DNA from: Opitutaceae bacterium
GTDB taxonomy: Bacteria; Verrucomicrobiota; Verrucomicrobiia; Opitutales; Opitutaceae
Direction: 5' to 3'
DNA: 64,000 nt
Assembly: GCA_016795565.1 (NCBI GenBank)
Contig: JAEUGW010000050.1
Location: forward strand, 48,500-112,499
Part shown: one piece after another, positions 1-10,000 of the stretch
Numbering within the stretch: position 1 is the first letter of the stretch
How the letters are laid out: each line of letters begins with the position of its first letter
The notes under the pieces: generated by a model
The model's database searches: none
The model's input: only the letters and a program-made list of their open reading frames with translations
Told to the model about the DNA's origin: nothing
Translations under genes and position numbers: made by a program

Positions 1-700
1 GGTCGGTCTGGGCGGTGAGGTTGACGGTGAGCATCGAGCCCTTGGTCTGGCCGACGGCGGAGAGGTAGTTCTGGGCGGCGAGGGCGGCGCGGACCTGGCC
101 GGCGCTGAGGCCGAGGGCGGCCATGCGCTCGGGCTTGAGCCAGATGCGCATGGCGAAGACGCGGCCGCCGAGGATCTCGGCCTTCTGCACGCCGGGCACG
201 GTGGAGAGCTTCGGCTGCACGACGCGCGTGAGGTAGTCCGTGATCTGGTTGGACTCCATCGTGGCGCTGTTGAAGCCGACGTAGGCCGAGGCCGTGGTCT
301 CGCCGACGGCGACGTCGAAGACCGGGTCCTCCGATCCGGGGGGCAGCTCGCCGCGCACGCGGTTCACCTTGGCGGTGATCTGGGTGAGGGCGTCGTTCGG
401 GTCGTAGTTGAGGCGCAGGCGGATCGAGATGCTGGCGCTGCCCTGGCGGCTGACGGAATCGATGAAGTCAATGCCGTCGGCCGAGGCGATTTCGCGCTCG
501 AGGGGCGTGGTGACGAAGCCGCGCACGAGGTCGGCGTTGGCCCCGGGGTAGGCGACGGAGACCGTGATGACGGCGTTGCTGGTGAAGGGGTATTGGCGGA
601 CGACCAGCTTCTGGATGGCCTGCCAGCCGGCGAGGAGGAGGAAGATGTTGAGGACGGTCGCCAGGACGGGCCGCCGGATGAAGATGTCCGTGAGGTTCAT
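1..700 (-). CDS. RND multidrug efflux permease, N-terminal part (runs off window)
   Basis: Inner-membrane, proton-driven RND pump of the AcrB/MexB superfamily. About 233 residues are visible and the stop lies beyond base 1. It begins MNLTDIFIRRPVLATVLNIF, the usual short cytosolic helix and first membrane segment, followed by VRQYP and an ITVSVAYPGA stretch and then the first periplasmic porter domain (TTPLEREIA, SISIRLRLNYDPNDA). Its start codon is 4 bp downstream of the stop of the adaptor gene, so the two form one transcription unit. The MNLTD-type N-terminus and VRQYP resemble the MexI/MdtB-like branch rather than AcrB itself. The substrate cannot be told. No outer-membrane TolC-like gene is visible on this side. 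Confidence 0.9.
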   Translation of the reverse strand, partial: MNLTDIFIRRPVLATVLNIFLLLAGWQAIQKLVVRQYPFTSNAVITVSVAYPGANADLVRGFVTTPLEREIASADGIDFIDSVSRQGSASISIRLRLNYDPNDALTQITAKVNRVRGELPPGSEDPVFDVAVGETTASAYVGFNSATMESNQITDYLTRVVQPKLSTVPGVQKAEILGGRVFAMRIWLKPERMAALGLSAGQVRAALAAQNYLSAVGQTKGSMLTVNLTAQTD

Positions 701-704
701 CGGC

Positions 705-1817
705 TCAGCTCTCGTCGGGCTTCGGGGTGGGGCTGCTGGCGGGCACGACAGTGTTGTTCACCTGGAGGAGGGTGCCGGGGCGGAGCTTGGACTGGCCGAT
801 GGTGACGACCTCCTCGCCGGCTTTCAGGCCTTCGGCGAGGGCGATGAGGTCGCCGCGCTTCGGGCCGACCTTGACCCAGCGTTGCTCGGCGACGGTGGCG
901 CCGTCCTTCCGGCCGACGACATAGACGGAGTCGCCGTAGGGGCTGTAAATCACCGCCGTGGCGGGGACCACCATGACGGTTTGCCGGCCCGGCAGCACGA
1001 TCTCGACGCGGGCGAACATGCCGGCCTGCAGCGCCTCGTCCGGGTTGGCGAGGGTGGCGCGGAGGCGGAGGTTGCGGGTGGCGTCGGTGATGCGCGGGTC
1101 GATGGCCTCGATCCGGCCGTCGAACTGGCGGCCGGGGAACGCGTCCACGGTCACCTTCACCGGCAGGCCGGGGGCAACTTGCGCGATGTTCTGCTGGGGC
1201 AGGGCGAAGTCGGCATAGATGGGATCGACGGATTCGAGGGTGGCGAGGGGGTCGGCCTTGTTGAGGAACTGGCCGAGGTTGACCTGGCGGATGCCGATGC
1301 GCCCGGCGAAGGGGGCGACGATGCGCTTTTTGGCGAGGATGGCCTTGGTGGCCTCGATGGCGGCGGTGGCCTGGGCGAAGGTGGCCTCGGCCGCGTCGAG
1401 ATCGGCCTGGGTGTTGGCGCTGGTCTGCCGGAGCTCGCGGGCGCGCTGGAGGTTCAGCTCGGCGAGGCGGGCGGTGGCCTCGTTGCTGCGGAGCTGGGCC
1501 GTCTCGGCGGCCGTATCCAACTCGACGAGCAGGTCGCCGGCCGCGACGCGGGCGCCGGACTCGAAGGCCACCCGGGTGATGCGCCCCTCGATCTCGGAGC
1601 GGACGAGGATGCCCTGGTGGCTCTGGAGGGTGCCGACGGCGCCGAGGGTCAGGGCCCATTCCTGCTGGAGGGCCGGGGCGGTGGTGACGGCGGCGGGCAC
1701 CGGCTTGCGGGCGGCCGCGGCGGCCTTGGCCGCGCGGAGCTGCATGAACTTGTAGCCGAAAATGGCGCCGAGGACGCCGAGGGCGACCAGCACGGTGGTC
1801 AGGATGCGTGTCTTCAT
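705..1817 (-). CDS. RND efflux periplasmic adaptor (HlyD/MFP family)
   Basis: Membrane-fusion adaptor of 370 residues that links an RND permease to an outer-membrane channel. An N-terminal uncleaved anchor or signal (MKTRILTTVLVALGVLGAIF) precedes the lipoyl/barrel-sandwich half (GILVRSEIEGRITRV). A helical hairpin rich in Ala, Glu and Arg follows at about residues 105-165, then the second lipoyl half (IVAPFAGRIGIRQVNLGQ) and the beta-barrel and membrane-proximal domains, ending in a Pro-rich tail. Length is normal for AcrA/MexA-type adaptors. It is first in an operon with the RND permease 4 bp downstream. Its 5' end faces away from the TPP riboswitch gene, so the 100 bp between them should hold two divergent promoters. 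Confidence 0.93.
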   Translation of the reverse strand: MKTRILTTVLVALGVLGAIFGYKFMQLRAAKAAAAARKPVPAAVTTAPALQQEWALTLGAVGTLQSHQGILVRSEIEGRITRVAFESGARVAAGDLLVELDTAAETAQLRSNEATARLAELNLQRARELRQTSANTQADLDAAEATFAQATAAIEATKAILAKKRIVAPFAGRIGIRQVNLGQFLNKADPLATLESVDPIYADFALPQQNIAQVAPGLPVKVTVDAFPGRQFDGRIEAIDPRITDATRNLRLRATLANPDEALQAGMFARVEIVLPGRQTVMVVPATAVIYSPYGDSVYVVGRKDGATVAEQRWVKVGPKRGDLIALAEGLKAGEEVVTIGQSKLRPGTLLQVNNTVVPASSPTPKPDES

Positions 1818-1920
1818 GGGGGAGGGGGCGGCTCCGAAAATGCGTCATATCCCCCGGAGTGCAAGACGCTGGCGGGAAAAGTTTTGCTTGTGTCGGCGCG
1901 GTGGCCGGGCCTATCGCTGG

Positions 1921-2027
1921 CGGTGCCTGTAGGGGTGTCCTCCGCGGAGGACTGAGATTGCGGCGCGCTCGGCCGCTCGACCCTTCGAACCTGGACGGAT
2001 CATGCCGACGAAGGAAACAGCAGGCGC
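1921..2027 (+). promoter_or_regulatory. TPP (THI-box) riboswitch
   Basis: The stretch carries the THI-element landmarks in the right order: AGGGGTG (P2 5' strand), a short GC hairpin, CTGAGA (J3/2 pyrimidine-sensor loop), then ACCCTTCGAACCTG, a CGG/CCG P5 stem, and the 3' core ATGCCGACGAAGGAA. P1 can form between GCCTG near 1925 and CAGGC near 2021. Known family role: TPP binding represses thiamine biosynthesis or transport genes. It lies on the same strand as the TonB-dependent receptor starting near 2261. The expression platform is unclear. GGCGCC repeats at 2023-2028 and 2051-2056 could form a hairpin that competes with P1, but no U-run follows. Confidence 0.9.
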
Positions 2028-2191
2028 CGCGAGAGCGCCATCGGGCGCGTGGCGCCCCTTCTGCGGGAGTCTGTCCGGGGTCCGGGCCCCAACCCATGCA
2101 GATCCCGAAACAAATCCAATTCCGCCGAGGGCGTGCTTGCAAAATGCCTTGGCCGCTAAATCACACGACTTTCCTGTCATGGTCGTCACCG

Positions 2192-2265
2192 GTCATCCTG
2201 AGCCGTGCGAAGGATCCATCAGGATTCGGACGCGCCGATGGATTCTTCGCGTGGCTCAGAATGAC
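2192..2265. repeat. Palindromic repeat family R1 (TCATCCTGAG...CTCAGAATGA)
   Basis: An imperfect inverted repeat of about 74 bp whose outer arms read GTCATCCTGAG and CTCAGAATGAC and whose inner arms read GCGAAGGATCC and GGATTCTTCGC. It lies between the TPP riboswitch and the receptor gene, and the best receptor start codon (2261) lies inside its right-hand edge. Related copies are at 6948-7029, 57942-58036 and 58047-58128, with a half site near 58190. Confidence 0.85.
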
Positions 2266-4435
2266 AATCAGCGGTGTTTGCAAACACCCCCGTGGACTTG
2301 CCCCGCGCCAAGTCGAAGGGCTCCTCCTGTTTGGCTTGGTGCTGACGGCCCTGCCTCTCTGCGCTCAGACTGCGGCCGAACCAGCCGGCAAACTGGCCCC
2401 AAACGAGGAGAATATTTTCTTGGACACCGTTCGCGTCACCGCCGACCTCTGGGAATCCCCGCTCGCGCGCATTCCGGCCAGCGTCACGGTCTACGACGAG
2501 GCCGCGCTGCGCAGCGGCGCCGTCCGCCACTTCAGCGATCTCGTCGATCAGATCCCCAACCTGACCTGGACCGGTGGCACGTCGCGGCCGCGCTACTTGC
2601 AGATTCGCGGCATCGGCGAGAACTCGCAGTTCGAGGGTGAGACGCCGGACTCCGCCGTGCGCTTCCTCGTGGATGACTTCGACTTCACCGGCCTCGGCAC
2701 GATTGGCAGCGCGTTTGACGTGTCGCAGGTCGAGGTGCTGCGCGGCCCGCAGGCCGGGGCCTTCGGCGCCAACGCCGCGGGCGGCGTCGTGCGCCTCGTC
2801 ACCGCCGCGCCCACGCCGTTCTGGACCGGCCGCGCGGAGGCGACCATCGGCGGCGACTCGCTGCGTTCCGGCAGCTTTGCCGTCGGCGGCCCGCTGGTGG
2901 TCGCCAAGCCGGAGCAACTGATGATGCGCCTCGCCGTGCAGCAGGTGGGCAACGACGGCTTCCGCCGCAACCTCACGCTCAATGAGGACACCAACGCCCG
3001 CGACGAATTCACCGCGCGGCTGCGCCTGACCTGGAATCCGAACGCGCTCTGGCGCTGGGAGGCGGCGGTGCTCGCGGCGGATTTCGCCAACGGCTACGAC
3101 GAGTTCGCCCTCGATAACAACGGCCACTCCACCTACAGCGACCAGCCGGGCGTGGACAGGCAGGAGTCGTTCGCCGGCAGCCTGCGCGGCACTTGGCGCG
3201 GCTGGGATGGCGTGCGCTTCACGACGGTCACGAGCGGGGCCCGCACGGATTCCCGCTATGCCTACGATGACGACTGGACTGCGGCGTCCTACATGGGCTT
3301 CAGCGACCACACCCGCCGCCGCTGGGCCGTGAACCAGGAGCTGCGCCTCGACTCCGAGCCTCGCGCCGGCTGGATCAGCCGCTGGACCCTGGGCGCATAT
3401 TACTCCGGCATCGACGAGACCACCCGCTACACCAACACCGATCCCGGCAACATCCGCGGCCTCAAGACGGCCTATCACTCGGCCAACACCGCGCTCTTCG
3501 GCCAGCTCGGCCATGATTTCTCGCCGCACACGCGTCTCATCGCCGGGCTGCGCGTGGAGCTCATCGAGATGGACGGCACCGGCCTGAAGACGCGTTTCCG
3601 CAAGGGCCCCGGCACCTTCGACGCGCCGGTCCGCACCGCGCCGGCCTTCGCCGACACGCTCCTCGGCGGCAAGCTCACGCTGGAGCATGATCTCGCGCCC
3701 GGCGCCGTGGCCTTCGCCTCGCTCACCCGCGGCTACAAGGCCGGCGGCATCAACGTGGATGCGCGCATCGACACCACCGCCGACCCGCTCACCTACGGAA
3801 CCGAGACGCTCTGGAACGGGGAGGCCGGCCTGCGCGGCCACGCGCTCGACGGCCGCGCCACCGGCGAGCTGACGGCGTTCTATCTCGCGCGGCAGGACAC
3901 CCAGGTGCGCGACTCGGCCGGCTTCGGCGGCAACTACCGCTTTTTTACCGACAACGCGGACAAGGCGCACGTTTACGGCATTGAAGCCGCCGGAACCTAC
4001 GCGTTCGCCGCCCGCTGGTCGCTGCGCGCCTCACTCGCGCTGATGCGCTCCGAACTCGGGCGCTTCACGCTCGCCAACGGCAACACCGGCGGCGGCCGCG
4101 ACCTCGCAAACACGCCGCACCACGGCTACACGCTCGGCACGCGCTACGGCGCGGAGCGCGGCCTCTTCGGCAGCGCCGAGCTCGTGGGCCGCGCGCAGCA
4201 GTTCGATTCGAACAACCAGCACGAGGCGCGCCGCGCGTTCCACGTCGTCAACGCCACGCTCGGCTACGCCTGGCCGCGGTGGACGCTCACGCTCTGGGCG
4301 AAGAACCTCCTCGATGAGGCCTACGACAAGCGCGTGTATTTCTTCGGCAACGCGGACCCCGACTACATCGAAACCCGCTACGAGAACCGCGCCGACCCGC
4401 GCCAGCTCGGCGGGACGGTGAGCTACCGTTTCTGA
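2261..4435 (+). CDS. TonB-dependent receptor under TPP-riboswitch control, probable thiamine transporter
   Basis: Outer-membrane active transporter of about 724 residues. From the proposed ATG a short basic region leads to a signal peptide (LLLFGLVLTALPLCAQ), then a TonB-box-like segment (DTVRVTAD), the plug domain (VLRGPQAGAFGANAAGGVV) and a 22-strand barrel ending in VSYRF. No STN domain is present, so it is not a FecA-type signalling receptor. The barrel is of the FyuA/pesticin-like type. Specificity is inferred from the TPP riboswitch about 230 bp upstream; riboswitch-controlled TonB receptors for thiamine are known in Bacteroidota (OMR1). The frame stays open upstream, with in-frame ATGs at 2097 and 2144, but only the 2261 start gives a sensible signal peptide. 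No clear Shine-Dalgarno is seen. A strong terminator follows the stop. Confidence 0.88.
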   Translation: MTISGVCKHPRGLAPRQVEGLLLFGLVLTALPLCAQTAAEPAGKLAPNEENIFLDTVRVTADLWESPLARIPASVTVYDEAALRSGAVRHFSDLVDQIPNLTWTGGTSRPRYLQIRGIGENSQFEGETPDSAVRFLVDDFDFTGLGTIGSAFDVSQVEVLRGPQAGAFGANAAGGVVRLVTAAPTPFWTGRAEATIGGDSLRSGSFAVGGPLVVAKPEQLMMRLAVQQVGNDGFRRNLTLNEDTNARDEFTARLRLTWNPNALWRWEAAVLAADFANGYDEFALDNNGHSTYSDQPGVDRQESFAGSLRGTWRGWDGVRFTTVTSGARTDSRYAYDDDWTAASYMGFSDHTRRRWAVNQELRLDSEPRAGWISRWTLGAYYSGIDETTRYTNTDPGNIRGLKTAYHSANTALFGQLGHDFSPHTRLIAGLRVELIEMDGTGLKTRFRKGPGTFDAPVRTAPAFADTLLGGKLTLEHDLAPGAVAFASLTRGYKAGGINVDARIDTTADPLTYGTETLWNGEAGLRGHALDGRATGELTAFYLARQDTQVRDSAGFGGNYRFFTDNADKAHVYGIEAAGTYAFAARWSLRASLALMRSELGRFTLANGNTGGGRDLANTPHHGYTLGTRYGAERGLFGSAELVGRAQQFDSNNQHEARRAFHVVNATLGYAWPRWTLTLWAKNLLDEAYDKRVYFFGNADPDYIETRYENRADPRQLGGTVSYRF

Positions 4436-4458
4436 CCACGCATCGTTGGTCCACCGCG

Positions 4459-4490
4459 CCAATGTCACCTATTAAGTGACATTGGCCTTT
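4459..4490 (+). terminator. Rho-independent terminator after the TonB receptor
   Basis: A perfect 10-bp stem (CCAATGTCAC / GTGACATTGG) with a 7-base loop is followed by CCTTTTG. It separates the riboswitch-receptor unit from tex. Confidence 0.85.
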
Positions 4491-4588
4491 TGCCGCGGCG
4501 GACGAGGCGGCAACAAAATTAATTCGGCTCGCGGCTTTTTCCCGGTTGCCCGGCGCGGCCGAACCACTGGCATCGGAAGTTTCCCTTC

Positions 4589-6904
4589 ATGGATCTGCCC
4601 AATCCCGACCACGTGCTCCGCCTCGCGCAGGAGCTCAACCTCAAGGTCCACCAAGTCGCCGCCACGGCCCAGCTCATCGCCGAGGGTGCCACGGTGCCGT
4701 TCATCTCCCGCTACCGCAAGGAGGCCACCGGCCTGCTCGACGAGGTGCAGGTGACGGCCATCCGCGACCGCCTCGAGCAGATGAAGGCCATGGACGAGCG
4801 CCGCGCCGCCATCGTCGCCTCGCTCCAGGAGCGCAACCTGCTCACGCCCGGGCTGGAGAAATCCATCCACGCCGCCACCACGCTCACCGCGCTCGAGGAC
4901 CTCTACGCCCCCTACAAGCCCAAGAAGCGCACCCGCGCCACGATCGCCCGGGAAAAAGGCCTTGAGCCGCTCGCGGATCTGCTCTGGGCGCAGGACGCCG
5001 CCACCGATCCCGTCGCCGCCGCCTCGGCCTACGCCGGCCGCGCCTACACGCCGGACGACGGCAAAAACACCCCGCAGCAGATCAAGGACGCCGACGAGGC
5101 GCTCGCCGGCGCGCGCGACATCCTCGCCGAGCGCATCAGCGACGACAAGGATGCCCGCGCCCGCCTGCGGCTCATCTTCCAGAAGGAAGCGACGATTTCG
5201 TCGAAAGTCATGTTCGGCAAGGAGGCCGAGGCGGCGAAGTTCAAGGATTACCACCAGTGGAGCGAGCCCCTCGCGAAGGCCCCGAGCCACCGCGTGCTGG
5301 CGATGCGCCGGGGCGAGACCGAATCGATGCTCATCATGCGCGTCACCCTGGCGGACGAGTTGCGCGCCCCGGCCGAGCTGGAGCCGCTTTTTGTCCGGGC
5401 GAAAAATCCGGCCGGCGAACAGGTGCGCCTTGCCGTGCAGGATGCCGCCAAGCGCCTGCTCAGCCCTGCGATGGAGACCGAGATGCGCCTCGAGTCGAAG
5501 AAGCGCGCCGACGAGGTCGCCATCAAGGTCTTCGCCGACAACCTCCGCGAACTGCTCTTCGCCGCCCCGCTCGGCCAGAAGGCCGTTTTGGCGATCGATC
5601 CCGGCTTCCGCACCGGCTGCAAGGTCGTGCTGCTCGACCGGCAGGGCAAGCTGCTGCACAACGACGTCGTCTATCCCGACCGGCACGAGGCCGAGGCGAA
5701 GGAGAAGCTCGCGGGCTTCGTGAAATTCTTCCACGTCGAGGCCGTCGCCATCGGCAACGGCACCGGCGGCCGCGAGACCGAGGCCTTCGTGCGCGGGCTC
5801 GGCCTGCCGCCGGCGATCCCGGTCGTGATGGTCAACGAGTCCGGCGCGTCCATCTACTCGGCCAGCGATGTGGCCCGCGAGGAATTCCCCGACCACGACC
5901 TCACCGTGCGCGGGGCCGTCTCCATCGGCCGCCGCCTCATGGATCCGCTGGCCGAGCTCGTGAAGCTCGACCCGAAATCCATCGGCGTCGGCCAATACCA
6001 GCACGACGTCGACCAGCCCGCGCTCAAGCGTTCGCTCGACGACACCGTGGTCAGCACCGTGAACGGTGTCGGCGTGGAGCTGAACACGGCCTCGAAGCAG
6101 TTGCTCAGCTACGTGTCCGGCCTCAATGCCGCCATCGCCGCCAACATCGTGGCCCGCCGCGACGAGAAGGGGCCCTTCAAGTCCCGCGCCGAGCTGCTCG
6201 AGGTCGCGCGCCTCGGGCCCAAGGCCTACGAGCAGGCCGCCGGCTTCCTGCGCATCCGCGACGCCGCCAATCCGCTCGACGGCAGCGCCGTGCATCCGGA
6301 AAGTTATCCCATCGTCGAGCAGATGGCGGCCGACCTCGGCGTCAGCGTCGCCGACCTCATGCGCGACGGGAAGTCCCGCGCCAAGCTGAAGCTGGAAAAC
6401 TACGTGACGGAAAAAGTCGGCCTGCCCACGCTGACCGACATCGTCGGCGAGCTGGCCAAACCCGGCCGCGACCCGCGCGAGCAGTTCGAGGCCTTCAGTT
6501 TCTCCGCCGGCGTGAACAAGCCCGAGGACCTCAAGCCGGGCATGAAGCTGCCCGGCATCGTCACGAACGTCACGGCCTTTGGCGCGTTCGTGGATGTCGG
6601 CGTGCACCAGGACGGCCTCGTGCACGTGAGCCAGCTGGCCGACAGCTTCGTGAAGGAGCCCGCCGCCGTCGTGAAGCCCGGCCAGAAGGTGATGGTCACG
6701 GTGACCGAGCTCGATCTCGCCCGGAAACGCATCGCCCTCTCGATGCGCAGCAAGCCGGAGATCGGGCCAAAAACCCAGGGTGGGCCGGGCGCGCCACGCG
6801 CGGCCGCTGGGGCGCGGAACACTCCTCCCTCGCCGCGCCCGCCCGCCGCGCCGCAATCCTTGAACGGCGACTGGTTCACCGCCGCGCTGAACAGGAAGAA
6901 GTAG
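4589..6904 (+). CDS. tex: Tex family RNA-binding transcription accessory protein
   Basis: Cytosolic nucleic-acid-binding protein of 771 residues, the usual length for Tex/YhgF. Regions in order: N-terminal helical Tex domain (TVPFISRYRKEATGLLDEVQ), helical middle, YqgF/RNase H-like domain (AVLAIDPGFRTGCKVVLLD near residue 333), ComEA-like helix-hairpin-helix region (VNTAS-like VELNTASKQLLSYVSGL, then ARRDEKGPFKSRAELL), and a C-terminal S1 RNA-binding domain at about 650-720 (PGMKLPGIVTNVTAFGAFVD). A low-complexity Pro/Gly/Ala tail follows. Tex affects transcription and transcript quality in several bacteria; its exact role is not settled. It is monocistronic here, between a terminator and an R1 repeat. 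Confidence 0.97.
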   Translation: MDLPNPDHVLRLAQELNLKVHQVAATAQLIAEGATVPFISRYRKEATGLLDEVQVTAIRDRLEQMKAMDERRAAIVASLQERNLLTPGLEKSIHAATTLTALEDLYAPYKPKKRTRATIAREKGLEPLADLLWAQDAATDPVAAASAYAGRAYTPDDGKNTPQQIKDADEALAGARDILAERISDDKDARARLRLIFQKEATISSKVMFGKEAEAAKFKDYHQWSEPLAKAPSHRVLAMRRGETESMLIMRVTLADELRAPAELEPLFVRAKNPAGEQVRLAVQDAAKRLLSPAMETEMRLESKKRADEVAIKVFADNLRELLFAAPLGQKAVLAIDPGFRTGCKVVLLDRQGKLLHNDVVYPDRHEAEAKEKLAGFVKFFHVEAVAIGNGTGGRETEAFVRGLGLPPAIPVVMVNESGASIYSASDVAREEFPDHDLTVRGAVSIGRRLMDPLAELVKLDPKSIGVGQYQHDVDQPALKRSLDDTVVSTVNGVGVELNTASKQLLSYVSGLNAAIAANIVARRDEKGPFKSRAELLEVARLGPKAYEQAAGFLRIRDAANPLDGSAVHPESYPIVEQMAADLGVSVADLMRDGKSRAKLKLENYVTEKVGLPTLTDIVGELAKPGRDPREQFEAFSFSAGVNKPEDLKPGMKLPGIVTNVTAFGAFVDVGVHQDGLVHVSQLADSFVKEPAAVVKPGQKVMVTVTELDLARKRIALSMRSKPEIGPKTQGGPGAPRAAAGARNTPPSPRPPAAPQSLNGDWFTAALNRKK

Positions 6905-6947
6905 GCATGAGAGGCAGACAGCATAGACCCTCGAGTCCTCAAGACCT

Positions 6948-7029
6948 GTCATTCTGAGCGGAGCGAAGAATCCATCACGATATCCGCAGGCGGTTGTGCC
7001 GATGGATTCCTCGCTACGCTCAGAATGAC
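6948..7029. repeat. Palindromic repeat family R1
   Basis: An 82-bp element with arms GTCATTCTGAGCG and GCTCAGAATGAC and internal GAAGAATCC / GGATTCCTC. Its 30-base centre is the exact reverse complement of the centre of the copy at 58047-58128, so the two are the same element in opposite orientations. Confidence 0.9.
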
Positions 7030-7096
7030 AAATCGGCTTTGGCATTGCCGCGCGGCGGTGCTCTTTGCAGGCTGCGCGCTTCTTACCCCGGTTCTC

Positions 7097-10000
7097 ATGA
7101 CTACATCCCCGTTTGGTTCGGTCGCGCGCAGCGCCGTGTTGGCGCTTGGCCTTGGCTCCCTCCTGTCCGTGTCCGCCTCGGCGGCCCCCCGCACCGTCAC
7201 CACGCCCGTCGAGGGCCTGCGTGATGCCAGCCCGCGGGTTCATGCCTTGGTCGGCGGGCGCATCGTGGTGGCACCGGGCAAGGTCATCGAAAACGGCACG
7301 CTCGTCCTGCGCGACGGCGTCGTCGAAGCGGTCGGTGCCGACGTCAAGGCACCGGCCGACGCCCGCGTGTGGGACGTCACCGGCAAGACGCTCTACGCCG
7401 GTTTCATCGAGAGTGGCACGGCGCTTTTCCTGCCCGACACCTGGAAGCCCGCCGCGCCGACAACTGCGGGTGATGCGCCTTCCGCGACGCCGCCCCCCGC
7501 CGCGCCGCGCACCGGCACCCATTCGTGGAACAGCCGGGTCACGCCGGAACGCGCCGCGTCCCGCGTCCTCACGCCCGATGCGAAGGGGGTCGAGAAGCTC
7601 CGCGCGCTCGGCTTCACGACGGCCAACGTAGCCCCGGCCCGGGGCATCTTCCGCGGCACCGGCGCGCTCGTCAGCACCGGCACGGCGGGTTTCAACGGCG
7701 GGGTCGTCCGCCCGTCCACGGCGCAGGAATTGGCGTTCGAGTTCGGCAGCTTTGTTGACCGCACCTACCCGACCTCGCTGATGGGCGCGATGGCGCTCGT
7801 GCGCCAGACCCTGCTCGACGCGCAGTGGTATGCGGCCGCGCAGGCGGCCTACGCCGCCCACCCGGCCGGCCGCGAGCGGCCCGAGGCCAACGAGTCGCTC
7901 GCCGCGCTCGGGGCCGTCGTGGCGGGCGCGCAGCCCGTGCTGTTCGAGATCAGCGACGAGCTCGATGTGCCGCGCGTGCTGGGGCTGGCCGCCGAGTTCA
8001 AGCTCCACGTCGCCCTGCGCGGCAGCGGCACCGAATATCGCGTCCGCGACGTCCTCGCGTCGGCGAAGGTGCCGGTCGTGCTGCCGCTGGATTTTCCCGA
8101 GGTGCCTGAGGTCGAGGTGGCCGAGCGCGCCGTGGACATCCAGCTGCACGAGTTGCAGCACTGGGAGCTCGCCCCGGCCAACGCCGCGCGCCTCGTCGAG
8201 GCGGGCGTGCCCATCGCCTTCACCACCGCCAAGCTCAGGAAACCCGAGACGGAATTCTGGACGCGCGTCCGCCAGACCGTCACGCGCGGCCTCGCCCCCG
8301 ACGCCGCGCTCGCGGCACTCACCACCACGCCGGCCGGGCTGCTCGGCGTCGGCGCGACGCAGGGCACGCTTGAGGCCGGCCGCGCTGGCAACGTCGTCGT
8401 GGCCTCCGGCGATCTCTTCCAGGCCGACGATGCCGCCATCGAGCTCGTGTGGGTGGACGGCGATCCGTTCGAGCAGGAAGCCTGGGAACGCCTCGACGCG
8501 CGCGGCACCTGGTCGCTCGCCTGGACCGGCGGCAAGGGGCCGGCGGAGCTCGTCATCAGCGGCACCAAGCCGGGCCGGCTGAAAGTGAAGGCCGGCGACA
8601 AGGAGCTGGCCGCCAGCACGCCCGACAAGCGCACGCTCCTGCTCTTCGCCCCGGCCGGGCTTTTCGGCGCGACCGGCGGCACCGTGCGCCTCAGCGTCAC
8701 CGGCGAGGGCGGCGCACTCACCGGCACCGGGGAATTGCCCGACGGCACCGCCCTGCGCTGGACTGCGAAGCGCACCGCGCCCTTCAAGCCCGAGGCACCC
8801 AAGCCCGCCGTCGCGGAAAAATTCTTCGCCAGCTCCGGTGTTTATCCGGCCGGCGCCTACGGCCGCGCTGCGCTGCCCGAGCAGCCGGCCGTGCTGCTCG
8901 TGCGGAACGCGACGATCTGGACCAGCGGCCCCGCCGGCAACCTCGAGTCGGCCGACCTCCTCGTGCGCGCCGGCAAGATCGAAGCGGTCGGCCAGAATCT
9001 TGCCGCGCCCGCCGGCGCCACCGTGATCGACGCCACCGGCAAGCACGTGACGCCCGGCCTCATCGACTGCCACTCGCACACCGCCGTTTACCGCGGCATC
9101 AACGAGGGCGCCAGCGCCGTGACGGTCGAGGTGCGCGTGGGTGACGTCATCGATCCCACCGACATCGGCCTCTACCGCCAGCTCGCCGGCGGCACGACCA
9201 CGTCGAACGTCCTGCACGGCTCCGCCAACCCGATGGGCGGGCAGAACCAGGTCATCAAGCTCCGCTGGGGCGCCGGGGCCGAGGGGATGAAGTTCGCCGG
9301 CGCGAAGCCCGGGGTGAAGTTCGCCCTCGGGGAGAACGTCGTCCGCGCCAACTTCGGCGCCGCCCGCACCCGTTATCCGATGAGCCGCATGGGTGTGCCC
9401 GAGATCATGCTCGATACCTTCAACCAGGCCCGCGAATACGGCGCCGCCTGGGAGGCCTTCCGCGCCGGCCGGACCGCGCTCGCGCCGCGCCGCGACCTCC
9501 GCCTCGAGGCCGCGCTTGAGATTTTGCAGGGCGAGCGGCTCATCCACATCCATTCCTACCGCGCCGACGAGATCCTGGCCTTCATCCGGCTCGCCGAGCA
9601 GCTGCACCTCAACGTCGCCACCTTCCAGCACGTCCTCGAGGGCTACAAGGTGGCGCCCGAGATCGCGCGGATCGGAGCCGGCGGCTCCACCTTCTCCGAC
9701 TGGTGGGGCTACAAGTTCGAGGTCTTCGACGCCATCCCCTACAACGGCGCGCTCATGGCCCGGGCCGGGGTGAACGTCTCCTTCAACTCCGACGACGACG
9801 AGCTCGCGCGCCGCCTCAACACCGAGGCCGCCAAGGCCGTCAAATACGGCGGCATCGCGCCCGTCGAGGCGCTCAAGTTCGTCACCATCAACCCGGCCCG
9901 GCAGCTGAGGATCGATGACCGCGTCGGCTCGCTCGAGCCCGGCAAGGACGCCGACTTCGTGATCTGGAACGGCAGCCCGCTCTCGACGATGGCGCGACCC

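Noticed and set aside
1808..2260. An extended N-terminus of the first TonB receptor starting at 1808 or 2097
   Set aside because: It would translate the TPP riboswitch and an R1 repeat and bury the signal peptide about 160 residues inside the protein.
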